DNA of 64,000 nucleotides from assembly GCF_010729895.1 (NCBI RefSeq), contig NZ_AP022612.1, positions 3,162,001 to 3,226,000 of the forward strand, in the 5' to 3' direction. The stretch comes from Mycolicibacterium confluentis (GTDB taxonomy: Bacteria; Actinomycetota; Actinomycetes; Mycobacteriales; Mycobacteriaceae). Shown here in pieces: positions 51,610 to 61,841 of the stretch. Each line of letters begins with the position of its first letter. Positions within the stretch are counted from its first letter, which is position 1. The notes beneath the pieces are model-generated. The model was given only the letters and a program-made list of their open reading frames with translations, was not told the origin of the DNA and made no database searches. The position numbers and the translations under genes are program-made.

Positions 51610-53447
51610 CAGACCTGGTCCTCGTTGTCGAACAGCGGACGGATGTCGCGTGCCGCCATGATCTCGTCGTTGCTGGTGCCTGCGGCGACCATGGGCCACA
51701 CCTGCGCGTCGGCGCCGACGACGAAGTCGATGACCACCGGGCGGTCGTTGATGGCCCGCGCCTGGTTGATCACGTCCTCGACGTCTTCCTCACGCTCGCA
51801 ACGCAATCCAACGCAGCCCAGGGCCTCGGCCAGCTTGACGAAGTCCGGGATGCGCTGGCTGTGCGTGGCCAGATCGGTCTGGCTGTAGCGCTTGTCGTAG
51901 AACAGCGTCTGCCATTGCCGGACCATGCCGAGGTTGCCGTTGTTGATCAGCGCAACCTTGATCGGGGCACCCTCGATGGCGCAGGTGGCCAACTCCTGGT
52001 TGGTCATCTGGAAGCAGCCGTCACCGTCGATGGCCCACACCTCGGCCTCGGGCTGGCCCATCTTGGCGCCCATGGCCGCGGGCACCGCGAAGCCCATGGT
52101 GCCCAGGCCGCCGGAGTTCAGCCAGGTGCGGGGCTTCTCGTACTTGACGAACTGCGCCGCCCACATCTGGTGCTGGCCGACGCCCGCGACGTACACCGCG
52201 TCGGGTCCGGCGATCTCACCGAGCTTCTCGATGACGTACTCGGGGCTCAGGCTGCCGTCGCTCTGCGGGCCGTAGCTCAGCGGGTAGGTCGAGCGCACCG
52301 AGGACAGGTACTCCCACCACTGATCCAGCTTGAGGTTGCCGGGCACGCCTTCGCGACGGAGGGCCTCGATCAGGTCGGTGATCACGGCCTTGACGTCACC
52401 CACGATCGGCACGTCGGCGTGCCGGTTCTTGCCGATCTCGGCGGGGTCGATGTCGGCGTGGATCACTTTGGCGTCGGGCGCGAACGAGTCGAGCTGACCG
52501 GTGACCCGGTCGTCGAACCTCGTGCCGAGGGCGATCAGCAGATCGCTGCGCTGCAGCGCGGCCACGGCGGCGACCGTGCCGTGCATCCCGGGCATGCCCA
52601 TGTGCTGCGGGTGGCTGTCCGGGAAGGCGCCGCGGGCCATCAGCGTGGTGACCACGGGGATGCCGGTCGACTCAGCCAGATCCAGCAGTTCGGCGTGGGC
52701 CTCACCGCGGATCACTCCGCCGCCGACGTACAGCACGGGCTTGCGCGCCGCGGCGATCAGCTTGGCGGCCTCGCGGATCTGCCTGCTGTGCGGCTTGGTG
52801 TTGGGCTTGTAGCCGGGCAGATCCAGCACGGGCGGCCAGCTGAAGGTGCACTGGCCCTGCAGGATGTCCTTGGGGATGTCGACGAGCACCGCACCGGGCC
52901 GCCCCGTCTGGGCGATGTGGAACGCCTCGGCGATCACCTGCGCGATCTCGTCACCGCTGCGCACCAGGAAGTTGTGCTTGGTGATGGGCATCGTGATGCC
53001 GGAGATGTCGGCCTCTTGGAACGCATCGGTGCCGATCAGCCCGCGGCCGACCTGCCCGGTGATGGCGACCACCGGGATCGAGTCCATCTGCGCGTCGGCG
53101 AGTGGCGTGACCAGGTTGGTCGCGCCCGGACCGGACGTCGCCATCATGACGCCGACCTTGCCGGTCGCATGGGCGTAGCCGCTGGCGGCGTGCCCGGCGC
53201 CCTGCTCGTGCCGGACCAGGACGTGCCGCAGACGCTTCGAGTCGAACAGCGGGTCGTACACGGGCAGCACCGCGCCGCCGGGGATGCCGAAGATGGTGTC
53301 GACGCCGATCTCCTCGAGCGCGCGCACGACGGCCTGCGCGCCGGTCATCTGCTGCGGCGGAACCCGCTTCGCGGAGTTCTGAGTCTTTCCGTCGGCCGGC
53401 TTGGGCGCCGCCATCGGTTCCGGTGGTCGCGTGGTGGGTGCGCTCAC
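51609..53447 (-). CDS. ilvB: Acetolactate synthase large catalytic subunit
   Basis: IlvB (612 residues) is the TPP-dependent enzyme condensing pyruvate with pyruvate or 2-ketobutyrate. It has the N-terminal TPP domain ([28 protein letters not shown] with catalytic Glu), an FAD-binding middle, and the C-terminal [19 protein letters not shown] TPP motif. An about 30-residue N-terminal extension with Pro/Ala precedes the core. The gene is controlled by the leader peptide and attenuator upstream at 53495-53622. Confidence 0.97.
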   Translation of the reverse strand: MSAPTTRPPEPMAAPKPADGKTQNSAKRVPPQQMTGAQAVVRALEEIGVDTIFGIPGGAVLPVYDPLFDSKRLRHVLVRHEQGAGHAASGYAHATGKVGVMMATSGPGATNLVTPLADAQMDSIPVVAITGQVGRGLIGTDAFQEADISGITMPITKHNFLVRSGDEIAQVIAEAFHIAQTGRPGAVLVDIPKDILQGQCTFSWPPVLDLPGYKPNTKPHSRQIREAAKLIAAARKPVLYVGGGVIRGEAHAELLDLAESTGIPVVTTLMARGAFPDSHPQHMGMPGMHGTVAAVAALQRSDLLIALGTRFDDRVTGQLDSFAPDAKVIHADIDPAEIGKNRHADVPIVGDVKAVITDLIEALRREGVPGNLKLDQWWEYLSSVRSTYPLSYGPQSDGSLSPEYVIEKLGEIAGPDAVYVAGVGQHQMWAAQFVKYEKPRTWLNSGGLGTMGFAVPAAMGAKMGQPEAEVWAIDGDGCFQMTNQELATCAIEGAPIKVALINNGNLGMVRQWQTLFYDKRYSQTDLATHSQRIPDFVKLAEALGCVGLRCEREEDVEDVINQARAINDRPVVIDFVVGADAQVWPMVAAGTSNDEIMAARDIRPLFDNEDQV

Positions 53448-53494
53448 TGTCTCGTCCCTAGGGTTGATGTGTGTTCTGTGGTCATCCGGGGCAA

Positions 53495-53531
53495 CAAAAA
53501 ACCCCCGTCAGCTTGCTGCTGCACGAGGGTT
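53495..53531 (-). terminator. Attenuator terminator upstream of ilvB
   Basis: On the minus strand, AACCCTCGTGCAGC pairs imperfectly with GCTGACGGGGGTT, followed by TTTTTT. It lies between the leader peptide stop and the ilvB start (53447), the standard place for a transcription attenuator. It is the most Rho-independent-like terminator in the window. Confidence 0.8.
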
Positions 53532-53568
53532 GCGCGTTGATGCTCGTAGGCGAATAGCCCGCTAGTAG

Positions 53569-53622
53569 CTACGCGGCACCGACGCGCCGACGACGTACTA
53601 CGAGAATCTTGCGGGTGGTCAT
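53569..53622 (-). CDS. ilvB leader peptide (17 residues)
   Basis: ATG at 53622 to TAG encodes MTTRKILVVRRRRVGAA: Ile-Leu-Val-Val in a row are regulatory codons for all three branched-chain amino acids, followed by four Arg codons. The TAG lies about 38 bases before the attenuator stem, so a ribosome stalled at these codons could favour an antiterminator. A promoter 8 bases upstream implies a leaderless transcript starting at or near the ATG. It is too short for ordinary gene finders. Confidence 0.8.
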   Translation of the reverse strand: MTTRKILVVRRRRVGAA

Positions 53623-53630
53623 GGGTGATG

Positions 53631-53660
53631 ACGGTAGTCTCCGGACGGCCCAGGCGTCAA
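53631..53660 (-). promoter_or_regulatory. Promoter of the ilvBNC operon
   Basis: On the minus strand TTGACG (53660-53655) and TACCGT (53636-53631) are 18 bp apart. The expected start point is 6-8 bases downstream, coinciding with the leader-peptide ATG at 53622. Confidence 0.65.
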
Positions 53661-53703
53661 ATTCCCTGACCTGCGCGGACACGCGACGTGGCGCAGGGGC
53701 AAG

Positions 53704-54096
53704 ATGGCGGGCATGGCAGCCGCAACCCATGCTCCCGTGGTGATCCGCATTTCGCCGATGGCGCATTTCGCTGCAGCAGTGTTGGCAGGGGCCATGATGC
53801 TGCCCATTCTGGCGTTGCCGTGGCTGGCTCCGCTGCTACTGATCCCCGCTGCCGCGTCGTTCGCTGTGGTCCGGTTGCGCACGGTCGCCTCCGACGCCGA
53901 CGTGACGACCCGTGGGCTGCTGCGCAGCACGACCGTGGGCTGGGATCAGATCGAGGGTCTGAAGTTCGTCAAGGGCTCCTGGGCGCGCGCCACGCTGGTC
54001 GGCGGGGGCGAGATCACGCTGCCCGCGGTGTCGTTCTCGACGTTGCCGCTGTTGGCGCAGGCCAGCGGGGGCCGGGTGCCCAACCCCTACGAGTGA
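53704..54096 (+). CDS. Membrane-bound PH-domain protein (CFP6-like)
   Basis: The 130-residue protein has two hydrophobic segments (about residues 18-38 and 38-54) and a bacterial PH domain: LRTVASDADVTTRGLLRSTTVGWDQIEGLKFVKGSWARATL. It matches the CFP6 (Rv3004) family, whose role is unknown. An ATG at 53704 or 53713 could start it; the former is annotated. It is divergent from the ilvB operon and convergent with DoxX, 4 bp away. Confidence 0.78.
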   Translation: MAGMAAATHAPVVIRISPMAHFAAAVLAGAMMLPILALPWLAPLLLIPAAASFAVVRLRTVASDADVTTRGLLRSTTVGWDQIEGLKFVKGSWARATLVGGGEITLPAVSFSTLPLLAQASGGRVPNPYE

Positions 54097-54100
54097 CGCG

Positions 54101-54931
54101 TCAGGCCAGCGGGTTGGCCCCGTTGAGCAGGATCCACACCGCGATGCCGCCGCCGATGCCGAGCAGCAGCGCCACAAACGAGCCGATGAACGGGCGCCGC
54201 GCCCATCCCCGGCCCGCGTCGAATCCGTAGCGTCCCGGACCCACCAGGATGATCGCGGCCGCCACCACGATCAGCGTGAGCTGGAACTCGTGGCCGTCGG
54301 GCAGGAAGAACAGGAACCGACCCGACTCCTCGGAGTTCAGGACGGACGCCAGCAGGCCGTTGATCAGGTAGGCGAGCGCGGCTGCCCCCGCCAGCGGCGT
54401 GAACAGTCCGAGGACCAGAAGGATCCCGGCCGTGATCTCGGTTCCGGCGGCCGCATAGGTCAGCAGGTTCGCATGCTGGTAGCCCGCCGCGGTCAGCGAG
54501 TCGGACAGGCCGCCGAGGCCGGATCCGCCCCACCAACCGAACACCTTCTGCAGTCCGTGCACGACCAGCAGTGCACCGAAACCCGCGCGCAGCAGCAGAA
54601 GACCGAGGTCCTGGGTGCCGCGGCGACCCGCATTGCGCGCGGCGTCGTAGTCCAGCGGTTCGATCGCGGTGGGCCCCATCATGGGCGGCGCATCCACCTG
54701 CGGCGCGACATAGGGCAACGGGTCAGGATCGTTCATCAGGCTGTACCCCGCCGATGAGGGGCTCGATCCGTAGTTCGGGATCGCAGTGGTCTCGAAGTCG
54801 CCGCCATAAGTGTCAGACGGCATGTCGTCCTCGGGGTCAACCAGGCTCGCCGTGCTGGGCCGCGAGGATCCGGCCCCGGACGACGATTCGCCCGGCCGCT
54901 GCCAGCGTGGGTCATTCGATGGACTCGTCAC
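54101..54931 (-). CDS. DoxX-family membrane protein
   Basis: The 276-residue protein has a Ser/Pro/Asp-rich cytoplasmic N-terminal region (1-120) and a C-terminal DoxX domain with four transmembrane helices (LLLLRAGFGALLVVHGLQKVFG, LLTYAAAGTEITAGILLVLGL, and two more). Its M. tuberculosis counterpart (Rv3005c) joins SodA and SseA in a membrane-associated redox complex that resists oxidative stress. GTG at 54931 is chosen; a longer reading has no support. Divergent from lppZ. Confidence 0.85.
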   Translation of the reverse strand: MTSPSNDPRWQRPGESSSGAGSSRPSTASLVDPEDDMPSDTYGGDFETTAIPNYGSSPSSAGYSLMNDPDPLPYVAPQVDAPPMMGPTAIEPLDYDAARNAGRRGTQDLGLLLLRAGFGALLVVHGLQKVFGWWGGSGLGGLSDSLTAAGYQHANLLTYAAAGTEITAGILLVLGLFTPLAGAAALAYLINGLLASVLNSEESGRFLFFLPDGHEFQLTLIVVAAAIILVGPGRYGFDAGRGWARRPFIGSFVALLLGIGGGIAVWILLNGANPLA

Positions 54932-55089
54932 GCTGTCAGGGTAAGTGCAACCCTGCACAGAACCCGGTATTTGCGGGGCGCTTTCGCCGACGTATATCGG
55001 ATGGTTATTTTCCCTGCACACGCCCGGTGGGCGCGCCGCCGGCCGGGCGGCGTGGCGGATATCGGCCACCGATCCGTAACCTGGCTGGC

Positions 55090-56208
55090 ATGCTGATCCG
55101 CCGTCCGGTCGTCCAAGCCCTGACCGTGGCCTGTGCCGCGATGGTTCTGGTGGCCGGGTGCGCCCGCTTCGACGACGCGGTCTCCCAGCCGTTCACCACG
55201 CAGCCCGAACTCTCGCCGCCGCCGCCGTCGACCACCACACCGCCGCCCCCGCTGCCCGGCAAGCCGTTCCCCAAGGCATGCCCGGCCACCGGTGTGATGC
55301 AGGGCTGCCTGGACAGCACCAGCGGCCTGATCATGGGGCCCGACGGCAAGACAGCCCTGGTGGCCGAACGCGTCACGGGCGCGGTCAAAGAGGTCGCGAT
55401 CGCCGCCGAGCCCAAGGTCAAGACCACCATTCCGGTCGATGGGTCGGGCGACGGGGGCCTGCTGGACATCGTGCTGTCCCCGACCTACAGCCAGGACCGA
55501 CTGATGTACGCCTACATCAGCACGCCGTCCGACAACCGAGTGGTGCGCATCGCCGACGGCGACGTACCCAAGGAGATCCTGACCGGAATCCCCAAGGGCG
55601 CCAGTGGAAATGCGGGATCGCTGATCTTCAAGGGGCCGACCACGCTGCTGGTCCAGACGGGCGACGCCGGAAACCCCGCGATGGCCGGGGACCCGGGTTC
55701 GCTGGCCGGCAAGCTGCTGCGCATCGAGCAGCCGACGACGGTCGGGCAGGCCCCGCTGACCACGGCGATGAGCGGTCTGGGCGCTGCGGGCGGTATGTGC
55801 ATCGATCCCGCCGACGGGTCGCTCTATATCACCGACCGCGCCCCGTCGGGAGATCGCCTGCAGCGCATCACCAAAGACTCGAAGACCTCCACGGTGTGGA
55901 CCTGGCCGGACAAGCCCGGCGTCGCCGGATGCGCCGCGATGGATGGCACGGTTCTGGTGAATCTGGTGAACACCAAGCAGACCGCGGCGGTGCGCCTTGC
56001 CCCCGACACGGGAGCGGTGACGGGCGACCCGGAGGTGGTCCGCGACGGTCAGCACGGTCACGCGTGGGCGCTGCAGTTGTCCGGCGACGGCAACGTGTGG
56101 GGTGCGACCGTCAACCGCACGATGGGTGATCCCGACAAGCTCGACGACGTGGTGTTCCCGTTGTTCCCGCAGGGTGGGTTCCCGCGCAGCGACGCCGACA
56201 ACACCTGA
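55090..56208 (+). CDS. lppZ: Lipoprotein LppZ with glucose/sorbosone dehydrogenase-like beta-propeller
   Basis: The 372-residue precursor has a lipoprotein signal with lipobox LVAGC (Cys24), a Pro/Thr-rich linker (about residues 35-55), then a six-bladed propeller-like domain with DGKTALVAERVTGAVKEV, VDGSGDGGLLDIVLSPTY and LVQTGDAGNP motifs of the GSDH/sorbosone dehydrogenase family. It is exported and anchored; substrate and activity are unknown. By position it is Rv3006/lppZ. Confidence 0.88.
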   Translation: MLIRRPVVQALTVACAAMVLVAGCARFDDAVSQPFTTQPELSPPPPSTTTPPPPLPGKPFPKACPATGVMQGCLDSTSGLIMGPDGKTALVAERVTGAVKEVAIAAEPKVKTTIPVDGSGDGGLLDIVLSPTYSQDRLMYAYISTPSDNRVVRIADGDVPKEILTGIPKGASGNAGSLIFKGPTTLLVQTGDAGNPAMAGDPGSLAGKLLRIEQPTTVGQAPLTTAMSGLGAAGGMCIDPADGSLYITDRAPSGDRLQRITKDSKTSTVWTWPDKPGVAGCAAMDGTVLVNLVNTKQTAAVRLAPDTGAVTGDPEVVRDGQHGHAWALQLSGDGNVWGATVNRTMGDPDKLDDVVFPLFPQGGFPRSDADNT

Positions 56209-56245
56209 GTCTCCAGTCCGTGTCGGTTCAATAACAGCCCCATCT

Positions 56246-56272
56246 GCAACTTGAGTAACTCCTGCAACACGA
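56246..56272 (+). promoter_or_regulatory. Phased MtrA-like hexamers upstream of the Pro/Ala-rich protein
   Basis: Three hexamers start exactly 9 bp apart at 56246, 56255 and 56264: GCAACT, GTAACT, GCAACA. The pattern equals that upstream of sepIVA and resembles MtrA sites. A TTGAGT/TAGGTT pair (56251 and 56273) could be an overlapping promoter. MtrA binding is inferred. Confidence 0.4.
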
Positions 56273-56316
56273 TAGGTTGAGTTACACAATCAAGATCACG
56301 GGGAATCGGGGATACC

Positions 56317-57336
56317 TTGTCGCGGACGGCGAATCGTCTGTCAGTCGTCGCTGTCTCGGCAGCGGCAGTGTGTTGGCCACTGATGCCTCTGGTGTTCAGT
56401 CCCACCGTCGCAGCCGATTCCGAGCTCAGCCCCGGTGTGCCGTGCGGGGAACTCGTGCAGCAGTTCGCCTCGTCGCCGACTGCACTGCCCGACGCACTCA
56501 ACGGTGCGGCCACCGCGCTCGGCGGACTGCCCGAGGCCGCGGCCCTGATGCCGACCAGTGAGGTTCTCGACGCCGCCGGTGCCGCGATGCAGGCCCTGCC
56601 CACCGCCGCGGAGATGATTCCCGCCGGGGCGGGTGTGCCCGCGATACCCGTTGGCGCACCGCCTGTTCCGGCCGTGGCCGTCCCAGCTCCGCCTGTTCCG
56701 GCCCCGCCCGCCCCGCCTGCTGCACCCGCTGCGCTGGACGCGGCGCCCATGGTCGAGTCCGCACTCGTCCCCGAAATCCCGCCGGCCCCAGTCGGGGCCG
56801 CGCCACCACCTCCGGTCGCACCGGTCGACGCCGCGCCTGTCGAGCAGGCCGCCGCCGTACCTGTGCAGGAGGCCGCTGCAGGGGCACCACCGGTGCCCGT
56901 TGAGGGAGCCGCAGCGGCCGCACCGGTGATCGAGGAGGCTGCGGCGGCCGCACCGGTCGCCGCAGCCCCTCCGGTCTCCGAATCCGTTGCCGCGCCGATG
57001 ATTGAGACCGCGGCCACTCCGTTGGCGGCGCCGATCGTGCCAGCTGGCGCGCCGGGTCCGGCCGCACTGCCCGCGGTTCCGGCAGGCCTGCCCGCGGTTC
57101 CGGCGGGCCTCCCGCCGGTGCCCGCGGTCGCGGCGCCTCCGATTCCTGCCGTTCCCCCGGTGCCAGTCGCCGCACCCGCGGCCGCCGCGGCGGCGTCGGC
57201 CCCCGCTCCGGCACCAGCGCCCGCCCCCGCAGCGGCACCGGTCACGGGACTGCCCGCGATGCTGCCGACCGGGGTTCCCCTGCCCCGCGATCTGGTGTGC
57301 GAGGGAACCGCCTGGTCCGCCAAGCGCAACGGGTGA
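56317..57336 (+). CDS. Secreted Ala/Pro/Val-rich protein
   Basis: The 339-residue precursor begins at TTG 56317 (GGGGAATCGGGG upstream) with a signal peptide (LSVVAVSAAAVCWPLMPLVF, cleavage after TVAA). The mature protein has a short folded-looking region with Cys in GVPCGELV, then about 200 residues of low-complexity A/P/V repeats (PAVPAGLPAVPAGLPPVP, APAPAPAP) and a C-terminal segment with the only other Cys (LVCEGTAWS). It may span the cell wall. No named family is recognised. Confidence 0.68.
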   Translation: MSRTANRLSVVAVSAAAVCWPLMPLVFSPTVAADSELSPGVPCGELVQQFASSPTALPDALNGAATALGGLPEAAALMPTSEVLDAAGAAMQALPTAAEMIPAGAGVPAIPVGAPPVPAVAVPAPPVPAPPAPPAAPAALDAAPMVESALVPEIPPAPVGAAPPPPVAPVDAAPVEQAAAVPVQEAAAGAPPVPVEGAAAAAPVIEEAAAAAPVAAAPPVSESVAAPMIETAATPLAAPIVPAGAPGPAALPAVPAGLPAVPAGLPPVPAVAAPPIPAVPPVPVAAPAAAAAASAPAPAPAPAPAAAPVTGLPAMLPTGVPLPRDLVCEGTAWSAKRNG

Positions 57337-57367
57337 CCCCAGGGCGGGGCGCTCAAATCAGAACAGA

Positions 57368-58876
57368 TCAGCCCTGCCCGCAGGCCGCCATCACGAGTTC
57401 GCGCACCCGCGCGGCGTCGGCCTGCCCCTTGGTGGCCTTCATGACCGCGCCCACGATGGCGCCCGCGGCCTGGACCTTGCCGCCCTTGATCTTCTCCGCG
57501 ACATCGGGATTGGCGGCCAGCGCCTCGTCCACCGCGGCCTGGATCAGGCTGTCGTCGCGCACCAGCGCGAGTCCTCGTGCCGACATCACGGCCTCGGGCT
57601 CACCCTCGCCGGCCAGCACACCCTCGACGACCTGACGGGCCAGTTTGTTCGACAGCTTGCCCTCGTCGACGAGCTTGACCACCGCGGCCACCTGGGCCGG
57701 CGTGATGGCCAGGTCGGCCACGGCCACCTCGCTCTCATTGGCCTTCTGCACCAAGAAGTTTCCCCACCAGGCCCGAGCAGCCTCGCTGGATGCGCCTGCC
57801 GCGACGGTCTCGGCGACCAGTTCGACGACACCGTTGTTGACCAGGTCGCGCATCACCTCGTCGGAGACACCCCAGTCGTCCTGAATCCGCTTGCGCGACA
57901 ACCACGGAAGCTCCGGGATCGTGGCGCGCAGACGCTCGACCAGTTCCGCACTCGGCGCCACCGGTTCGAGATCCGGTTCGGGGAAGTAGCGGTAGTCCTC
58001 CGCGGTCTCCTTGGTGCGGCCCGGGCTGGTGTAACCGTCTTCGTGGAAGTGCCGGGTCTCCTGCTTGATGGTCCCGCCGGCCTCGAGCACCGCGGCCTGG
58101 CGCCGCATCTCGTAGCGCACGGCGACTTCGACGCTCTTGAGCGAGTTGACGTTCTTGGTCTCGGTACGGGTGCCGAACTCCTTGACGCCGTTGGGTTTCA
58201 GCGACACGTTGGAGTCACAGCGCATTGAGCCCTGGTCCATCCGCACGTCGGAGACACCGAGCCCGCGCAGCAGATCACGCAGCGCGGTCACATAGGCGCG
58301 GGCGATCTCCGGTGCCCGCGCACCGGTCCCCTCGACGGGTTTGGTGACGATCTCGATCAGCGGGACACCGGCGCGGTTGAAGTCGGCCAGCGAAGTGGTC
58401 GCGCCGGTGATCCGACCGGTGTCACCACCCAGGTGGGTCAGCTTGCCGGTGTCCTCCTCCATGTGGGCCCGCTCGATCTCGACCCGCCACGTGCTGCCAT
58501 CGTCCAAGGGCACGTCCAGGTAACCGTTGACGGCGATCGGCTCGTCGTACTGGGAGATCTGATAGTTCTTGGGCTGATCGGGGTAGAAGTAGTTCTTTCG
58601 GGCGAACCGTCCCCACGGCGCGATTTGGCAGTTCAGCGCCAAGCCGATCCGGATGGCCGACTCCACGGCGGCCTCGTTGAGCACGGGCAACGCACCGGGC
58701 AGGCCCAGGCACACCGGGCACACCTGTGTGTTGGGCTCGGCACCGAAAGTCGTCGCACAGCCACAGAACATCTTGGTCGCCGTGGACAGCTCGACGTGCA
58801 CTTCGAGGCCGAGGACCGGGTCGTACTTGGCGACGACATCGTCGTAGTCGAGCAGCTCAGCCGTGGCAACAGTCAT
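57368..58876 (-). CDS. gatB: Aspartyl/glutamyl-tRNA amidotransferase subunit B
   Basis: GatB (502 residues) binds and phosphorylates Glu-tRNA-Gln in the GatCAB amidotransferase. The N-terminal [18 protein letters not shown], the zinc-binding Cys residues (CGCATTF and CPVCLGLPG), and [18 protein letters not shown] are family hallmarks; the C-terminal YqeY-like helical domain ends AACGQG. ATG at 58876. It is 22 bp from pfkA, and gatA-gatC follow beyond pfkA. Confidence 0.97.
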   Translation of the reverse strand: MTVATAELLDYDDVVAKYDPVLGLEVHVELSTATKMFCGCATTFGAEPNTQVCPVCLGLPGALPVLNEAAVESAIRIGLALNCQIAPWGRFARKNYFYPDQPKNYQISQYDEPIAVNGYLDVPLDDGSTWRVEIERAHMEEDTGKLTHLGGDTGRITGATTSLADFNRAGVPLIEIVTKPVEGTGARAPEIARAYVTALRDLLRGLGVSDVRMDQGSMRCDSNVSLKPNGVKEFGTRTETKNVNSLKSVEVAVRYEMRRQAAVLEAGGTIKQETRHFHEDGYTSPGRTKETAEDYRYFPEPDLEPVAPSAELVERLRATIPELPWLSRKRIQDDWGVSDEVMRDLVNNGVVELVAETVAAGASSEAARAWWGNFLVQKANESEVAVADLAITPAQVAAVVKLVDEGKLSNKLARQVVEGVLAGEGEPEAVMSARGLALVRDDSLIQAAVDEALAANPDVAEKIKGGKVQAAGAIVGAVMKATKGQADAARVRELVMAACGQG

Positions 58877-58898
58877 GCCGGAGAGTCTAGTTGTCGGC

Positions 58899-59939
58899 TC
58901 AGCCGAAGAATGCCGCGGCGTCGTCGTACCGCCACTGCGGGACGAGCTTGAGATGTGCGGTGGCCTCGGCCAGCGGAACCCGGCCGATCTCCTCGCCGCG
59001 AAGTGACACCATCATCCCGTACTCCCCGGCGTGTGCCGCGTCGGCCGCGTTCACCCCGAACCGGGTGGCCAGCACGCGGTCGTAAGCCGTGGGCTTGCCG
59101 CCGCGCTGGACGTGCCCGAGCACCGTGACCCGGACCTCCTTCTTGATCCGCTTCTCCACCTCGGGTGCCAACTGCTGGGCTACGCCCGTGAAGCGTTCGT
59201 GCCCGAACTCGTCGGTACCGCCCTTGCGCAGCTGCATCGACCCCTCGGCGGGCTTGGCACCCTCGGCGACCACGCAGATGAAGCTCGACTCACCGTGTTG
59301 GAAGCGCTGTTTGACCAGCCGGCACACCTCTTCGACGTCGAAGGGCTGCTCGGGGATCAGGGTCATGTGCGCGCCCGACGCCAGCCCCGCGTTGAGCGCG
59401 ATCCAGCCGGCGTGACGGCCCATCACCTCGACGAGCATGACCCGCTGATGCGACTCCGCGGTGCTGTGCAGGCGGTCGATGGCCTCGGTGGCGATCATCA
59501 GCGCGGTGTCGTGCCCGAATGTGACGTCAGTGCAGTCGATGTCATTGTCGATGGTCTTGGGCACCCCGACGACGGGCACACCCTCCTCCGCGAGCCAATG
59601 CGCGGCGGTCAGTGTGCCCTCGCCGCCGATCGGGATCAGCACGTCGATCCCGTTGTTTTCGAGCGTCTGCTTGATCTGGTCCAGGCCGGCCCGCAGCTTC
59701 TCCGGGTTGACCCGCGCGGTGCCCAGCATGGTGCCGCCCTTGGCGAGCAGTCGGTCGTTGCGGTCGTCGTTCTTCAACTGCACACGACGGTCCTCCAGCA
59801 GGCCTCGCCAGCCGTCCTGGAACCCGACCACCGTTGAGCCGTACCGCATATCCGCTGTCCGCACGACGGCCCTGATGACCGCGTTCAAGCCTGGACAGTC
59901 GCCGCCTCCGGTGAGCACTCCGATCCGCATGGGGTCCAT
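58899..59939 (-). CDS. pfkA: 6-phosphofructokinase
   Basis: The 346-residue enzyme phosphorylates fructose 6-phosphate. It has [20 protein letters not shown] at the N-terminus, [13 protein letters not shown] (Gly where ATP-dependent enzymes have Gly104), [15 protein letters not shown] (Lys where PPi-dependent enzymes have Lys124), and [12 protein letters not shown]. This mixed signature is common in actinobacterial PFKs and leaves donor choice open, though ATP is expected. ATG at 59939 follows GAGAGGG; a start at 59930 is possible. It lies between gatA and gatB. Confidence 0.93.
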   Translation of the reverse strand: MDPMRIGVLTGGGDCPGLNAVIRAVVRTADMRYGSTVVGFQDGWRGLLEDRRVQLKNDDRNDRLLAKGGTMLGTARVNPEKLRAGLDQIKQTLENNGIDVLIPIGGEGTLTAAHWLAEEGVPVVGVPKTIDNDIDCTDVTFGHDTALMIATEAIDRLHSTAESHQRVMLVEVMGRHAGWIALNAGLASGAHMTLIPEQPFDVEEVCRLVKQRFQHGESSFICVVAEGAKPAEGSMQLRKGGTDEFGHERFTGVAQQLAPEVEKRIKKEVRVTVLGHVQRGGKPTAYDRVLATRFGVNAADAAHAGEYGMMVSLRGEEIGRVPLAEATAHLKLVPQWRYDDAAAFFG

Positions 59940-59978
59940 CTAACCCTCTCTGCGGCCCGGGTGACCCGGCGAACGCGG

Positions 59979-61469
59979 TTACAGTGCGGTCGGAAGCGGC
60001 CCGCGGGCCGCCTCGTAGGCCGCACCCACGCGGTAGAGACGATCGTCGGCCAGCGCGGGGGCCATGATCTGCAGACCGACAGGAAGGTTGTCGTCCGAGG
60101 CCAGACCCGACGGCACCGACATTCCGCAGTGACCGGCAAGGTTCAGCGGCAGCGTGCACAGGTCGAACAGGTACATCGACAACGGATCGTCGACCTTCTC
60201 GCCGAGCCGGAACGCGGTGGTCGGGGTGGCCGGCGACACGAGCACGTCGACGGACTCGTAGGCCCGGTCGAGATCGCGCGCGATCAGCGTGCGGACCTTC
60301 TGGGCCTGGTTGTAGTACGCGTCGTAGTACCCAGCCGACAGCGCGTAGGTGCCGATCATGATGCGGCGCTTGACCTCTGGGCCGAAGCCCGCCGCGCGGG
60401 TCAGCGCCATGACCTCCTCGGCGCTGTGTGTGCCGTCGTCGCCGACGCGCAGGCCGTAGCGCATGGCGTCGAACCGGGCGAGGTTGCTCGACACCTCCGA
60501 CGGCAGGATCAGGTAGTACGCGGGCATCGAGTAGTCGAAGTGCGGGCAGTCGACCTCGGTGACCTCGGCGCCGAGGGCACGCAACTGGTCGACCGCAGCG
60601 TTGAAGGACTCCAGCACACCGGGCTGGTAGCCCTCGCCGCTGTGCAGCTGGGCCACGACACCGACACGGACGCCCTTGAGGTCGCCGGTCGCGCCGGCCT
60701 TCGCGGCTGCCACCACGTCGGGCACCTGGGCGTTGACCGAGGTGGAGTCGCGCGGATCGTGGCCCGCGATGACCTCATGCAGCAGCGCGGTGTCCAGCAC
60801 GGTCCGCGCGCACGGGCCGCCCTGGTCCAGCGACGAGGCGCACGCGATCAGGCCGTACCGGCTGACGGTGCCGTACGTGGGCTTCACGCCGACGGTGGCG
60901 GTCAGCGCGGCGGGCTGGCGGATCGAGCCGCCGGTGTCGGAGCCGATCGCCAGCGGGGCCTGGAACGCCGCGAGCGCTGCGGCGCTGCCGCCGCCCGAGC
61001 CGCCCGGCACGCGCTCGGTGTCCCACGGATTGCGGGTCGGGCCGTACGCGGAGTTCTCGGTCGAACTGCCCATCGCGAACTCGTCCATGTTGGTCTTGCC
61101 CAGGATCGGGATGCCTGCCGCGCGCAGGTGCGCGGTCACGGTGGCGTCATACGGCGAGACCCAGTTCTCCAGGATCTTCGAGCCGCAGGTCGTGGGCATG
61201 TCCTTGGTGGTGAACACGTCCTTGAGCGCCAACGGCACCCCCGCGAGCGCCGACGGCAGCTGGTCACCCGCGGCGACCAATGCGTCAACCTCGCCGGCCG
61301 CGGCCAGGGCCTGCTCACCGGCGACGTGCAGGAAGGCGTTGTAGTCGCCGTCGGTGCGCTCGATCTGGTCCAGGCACGCCTGGGTCACCTCGGTCGACGA
61401 CACCTCCTTGGCGGCGATCTTGGCGGCCAGATCGGCCGCGGACAGCCGGACCAGGTCAGACGTGCTCAC
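59979..61469 (-). CDS. gatA: Glutamyl-tRNA(Gln) amidotransferase subunit A
   Basis: GatA (496 residues) is the amidase subunit supplying ammonia to GatB. It has the amidase-signature Ser-cisSer-Lys triad: Lys in [11 protein letters not shown], cis-Ser in [11 protein letters not shown], nucleophile Ser in [15 protein letters not shown] at 61469 overlaps the gatC stop (GTGA). It is followed by pfkA after 39 bp. Confidence 0.97.
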   Translation of the reverse strand: MSTSDLVRLSAADLAAKIAAKEVSSTEVTQACLDQIERTDGDYNAFLHVAGEQALAAAGEVDALVAAGDQLPSALAGVPLALKDVFTTKDMPTTCGSKILENWVSPYDATVTAHLRAAGIPILGKTNMDEFAMGSSTENSAYGPTRNPWDTERVPGGSGGGSAAALAAFQAPLAIGSDTGGSIRQPAALTATVGVKPTYGTVSRYGLIACASSLDQGGPCARTVLDTALLHEVIAGHDPRDSTSVNAQVPDVVAAAKAGATGDLKGVRVGVVAQLHSGEGYQPGVLESFNAAVDQLRALGAEVTEVDCPHFDYSMPAYYLILPSEVSSNLARFDAMRYGLRVGDDGTHSAEEVMALTRAAGFGPEVKRRIMIGTYALSAGYYDAYYNQAQKVRTLIARDLDRAYESVDVLVSPATPTTAFRLGEKVDDPLSMYLFDLCTLPLNLAGHCGMSVPSGLASDDNLPVGLQIMAPALADDRLYRVGAAYEAARGPLPTAL

Positions 61470-61765
61470 TGGCTCTCTCCCAAAATCTGCGGGACGGCGA
61501 AGCGTCCCTCGGCGGCGCGCGGCGCGGCGGCGAGCGCCTCCGGCTGGCTCAAGCCCGGCACGACGGTGTCCGGCCGCGTGACGTTGACGTCCTTGAGCGG
61601 GTTGTCGGTGGCCTCGACGTCGGTGACGTCGACAGCCTGGATCCGGCTGACATGCTCGAGGATTGCGTCGAGCTGGCCGGAGAAGCTGTCCAGTTCGTCG
61701 TCGGTCAGCGCCAATCGGGCCAGTCGCGCCAAATGGGCGACGTCATCTCGGGAGATCTGCGACAC
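61466..61765 (-). CDS. gatC: Glutamyl-tRNA(Gln) amidotransferase subunit C
   Basis: GatC (99 residues) bridges GatA and Gat[26 protein letters not shown] at the N-terminus and [13 protein letters not shown] in the middle, ending in [11 protein letters not shown] at 61765 gives the usual length; a TTG three codons upstream is possible. It is the first gene of gatC-gatA-pfkA-gatB on the minus strand. Confidence 0.95.
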   Translation of the reverse strand: MSQISRDDVAHLARLARLALTDDELDSFSGQLDAILEHVSRIQAVDVTDVEATDNPLKDVNVTRPDTVVPGLSQPEALAAAPRAAEGRFAVPQILGESQ

Positions 61766-61841
61766 GAGCGTCAAGCCTAGCCGCAGCCCGAGTGACCCAA
61801 CGCCGCTGCCTGGCGCACGCGGGCGTGCGAATCTGTTCGGC

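Noticed and set aside
56317..57336. PE/PPE-family membership of the Pro/Ala-rich protein
   Set aside because: It has a cleavable signal peptide and no PE or PPE N-terminal motif.
59961..61841. Very long plus-strand open frame through gatA and gatC
   Set aside because: It is the antisense shadow of GC-rich gatA/gatC; only the part from GTG 61842 has membrane-protein features.
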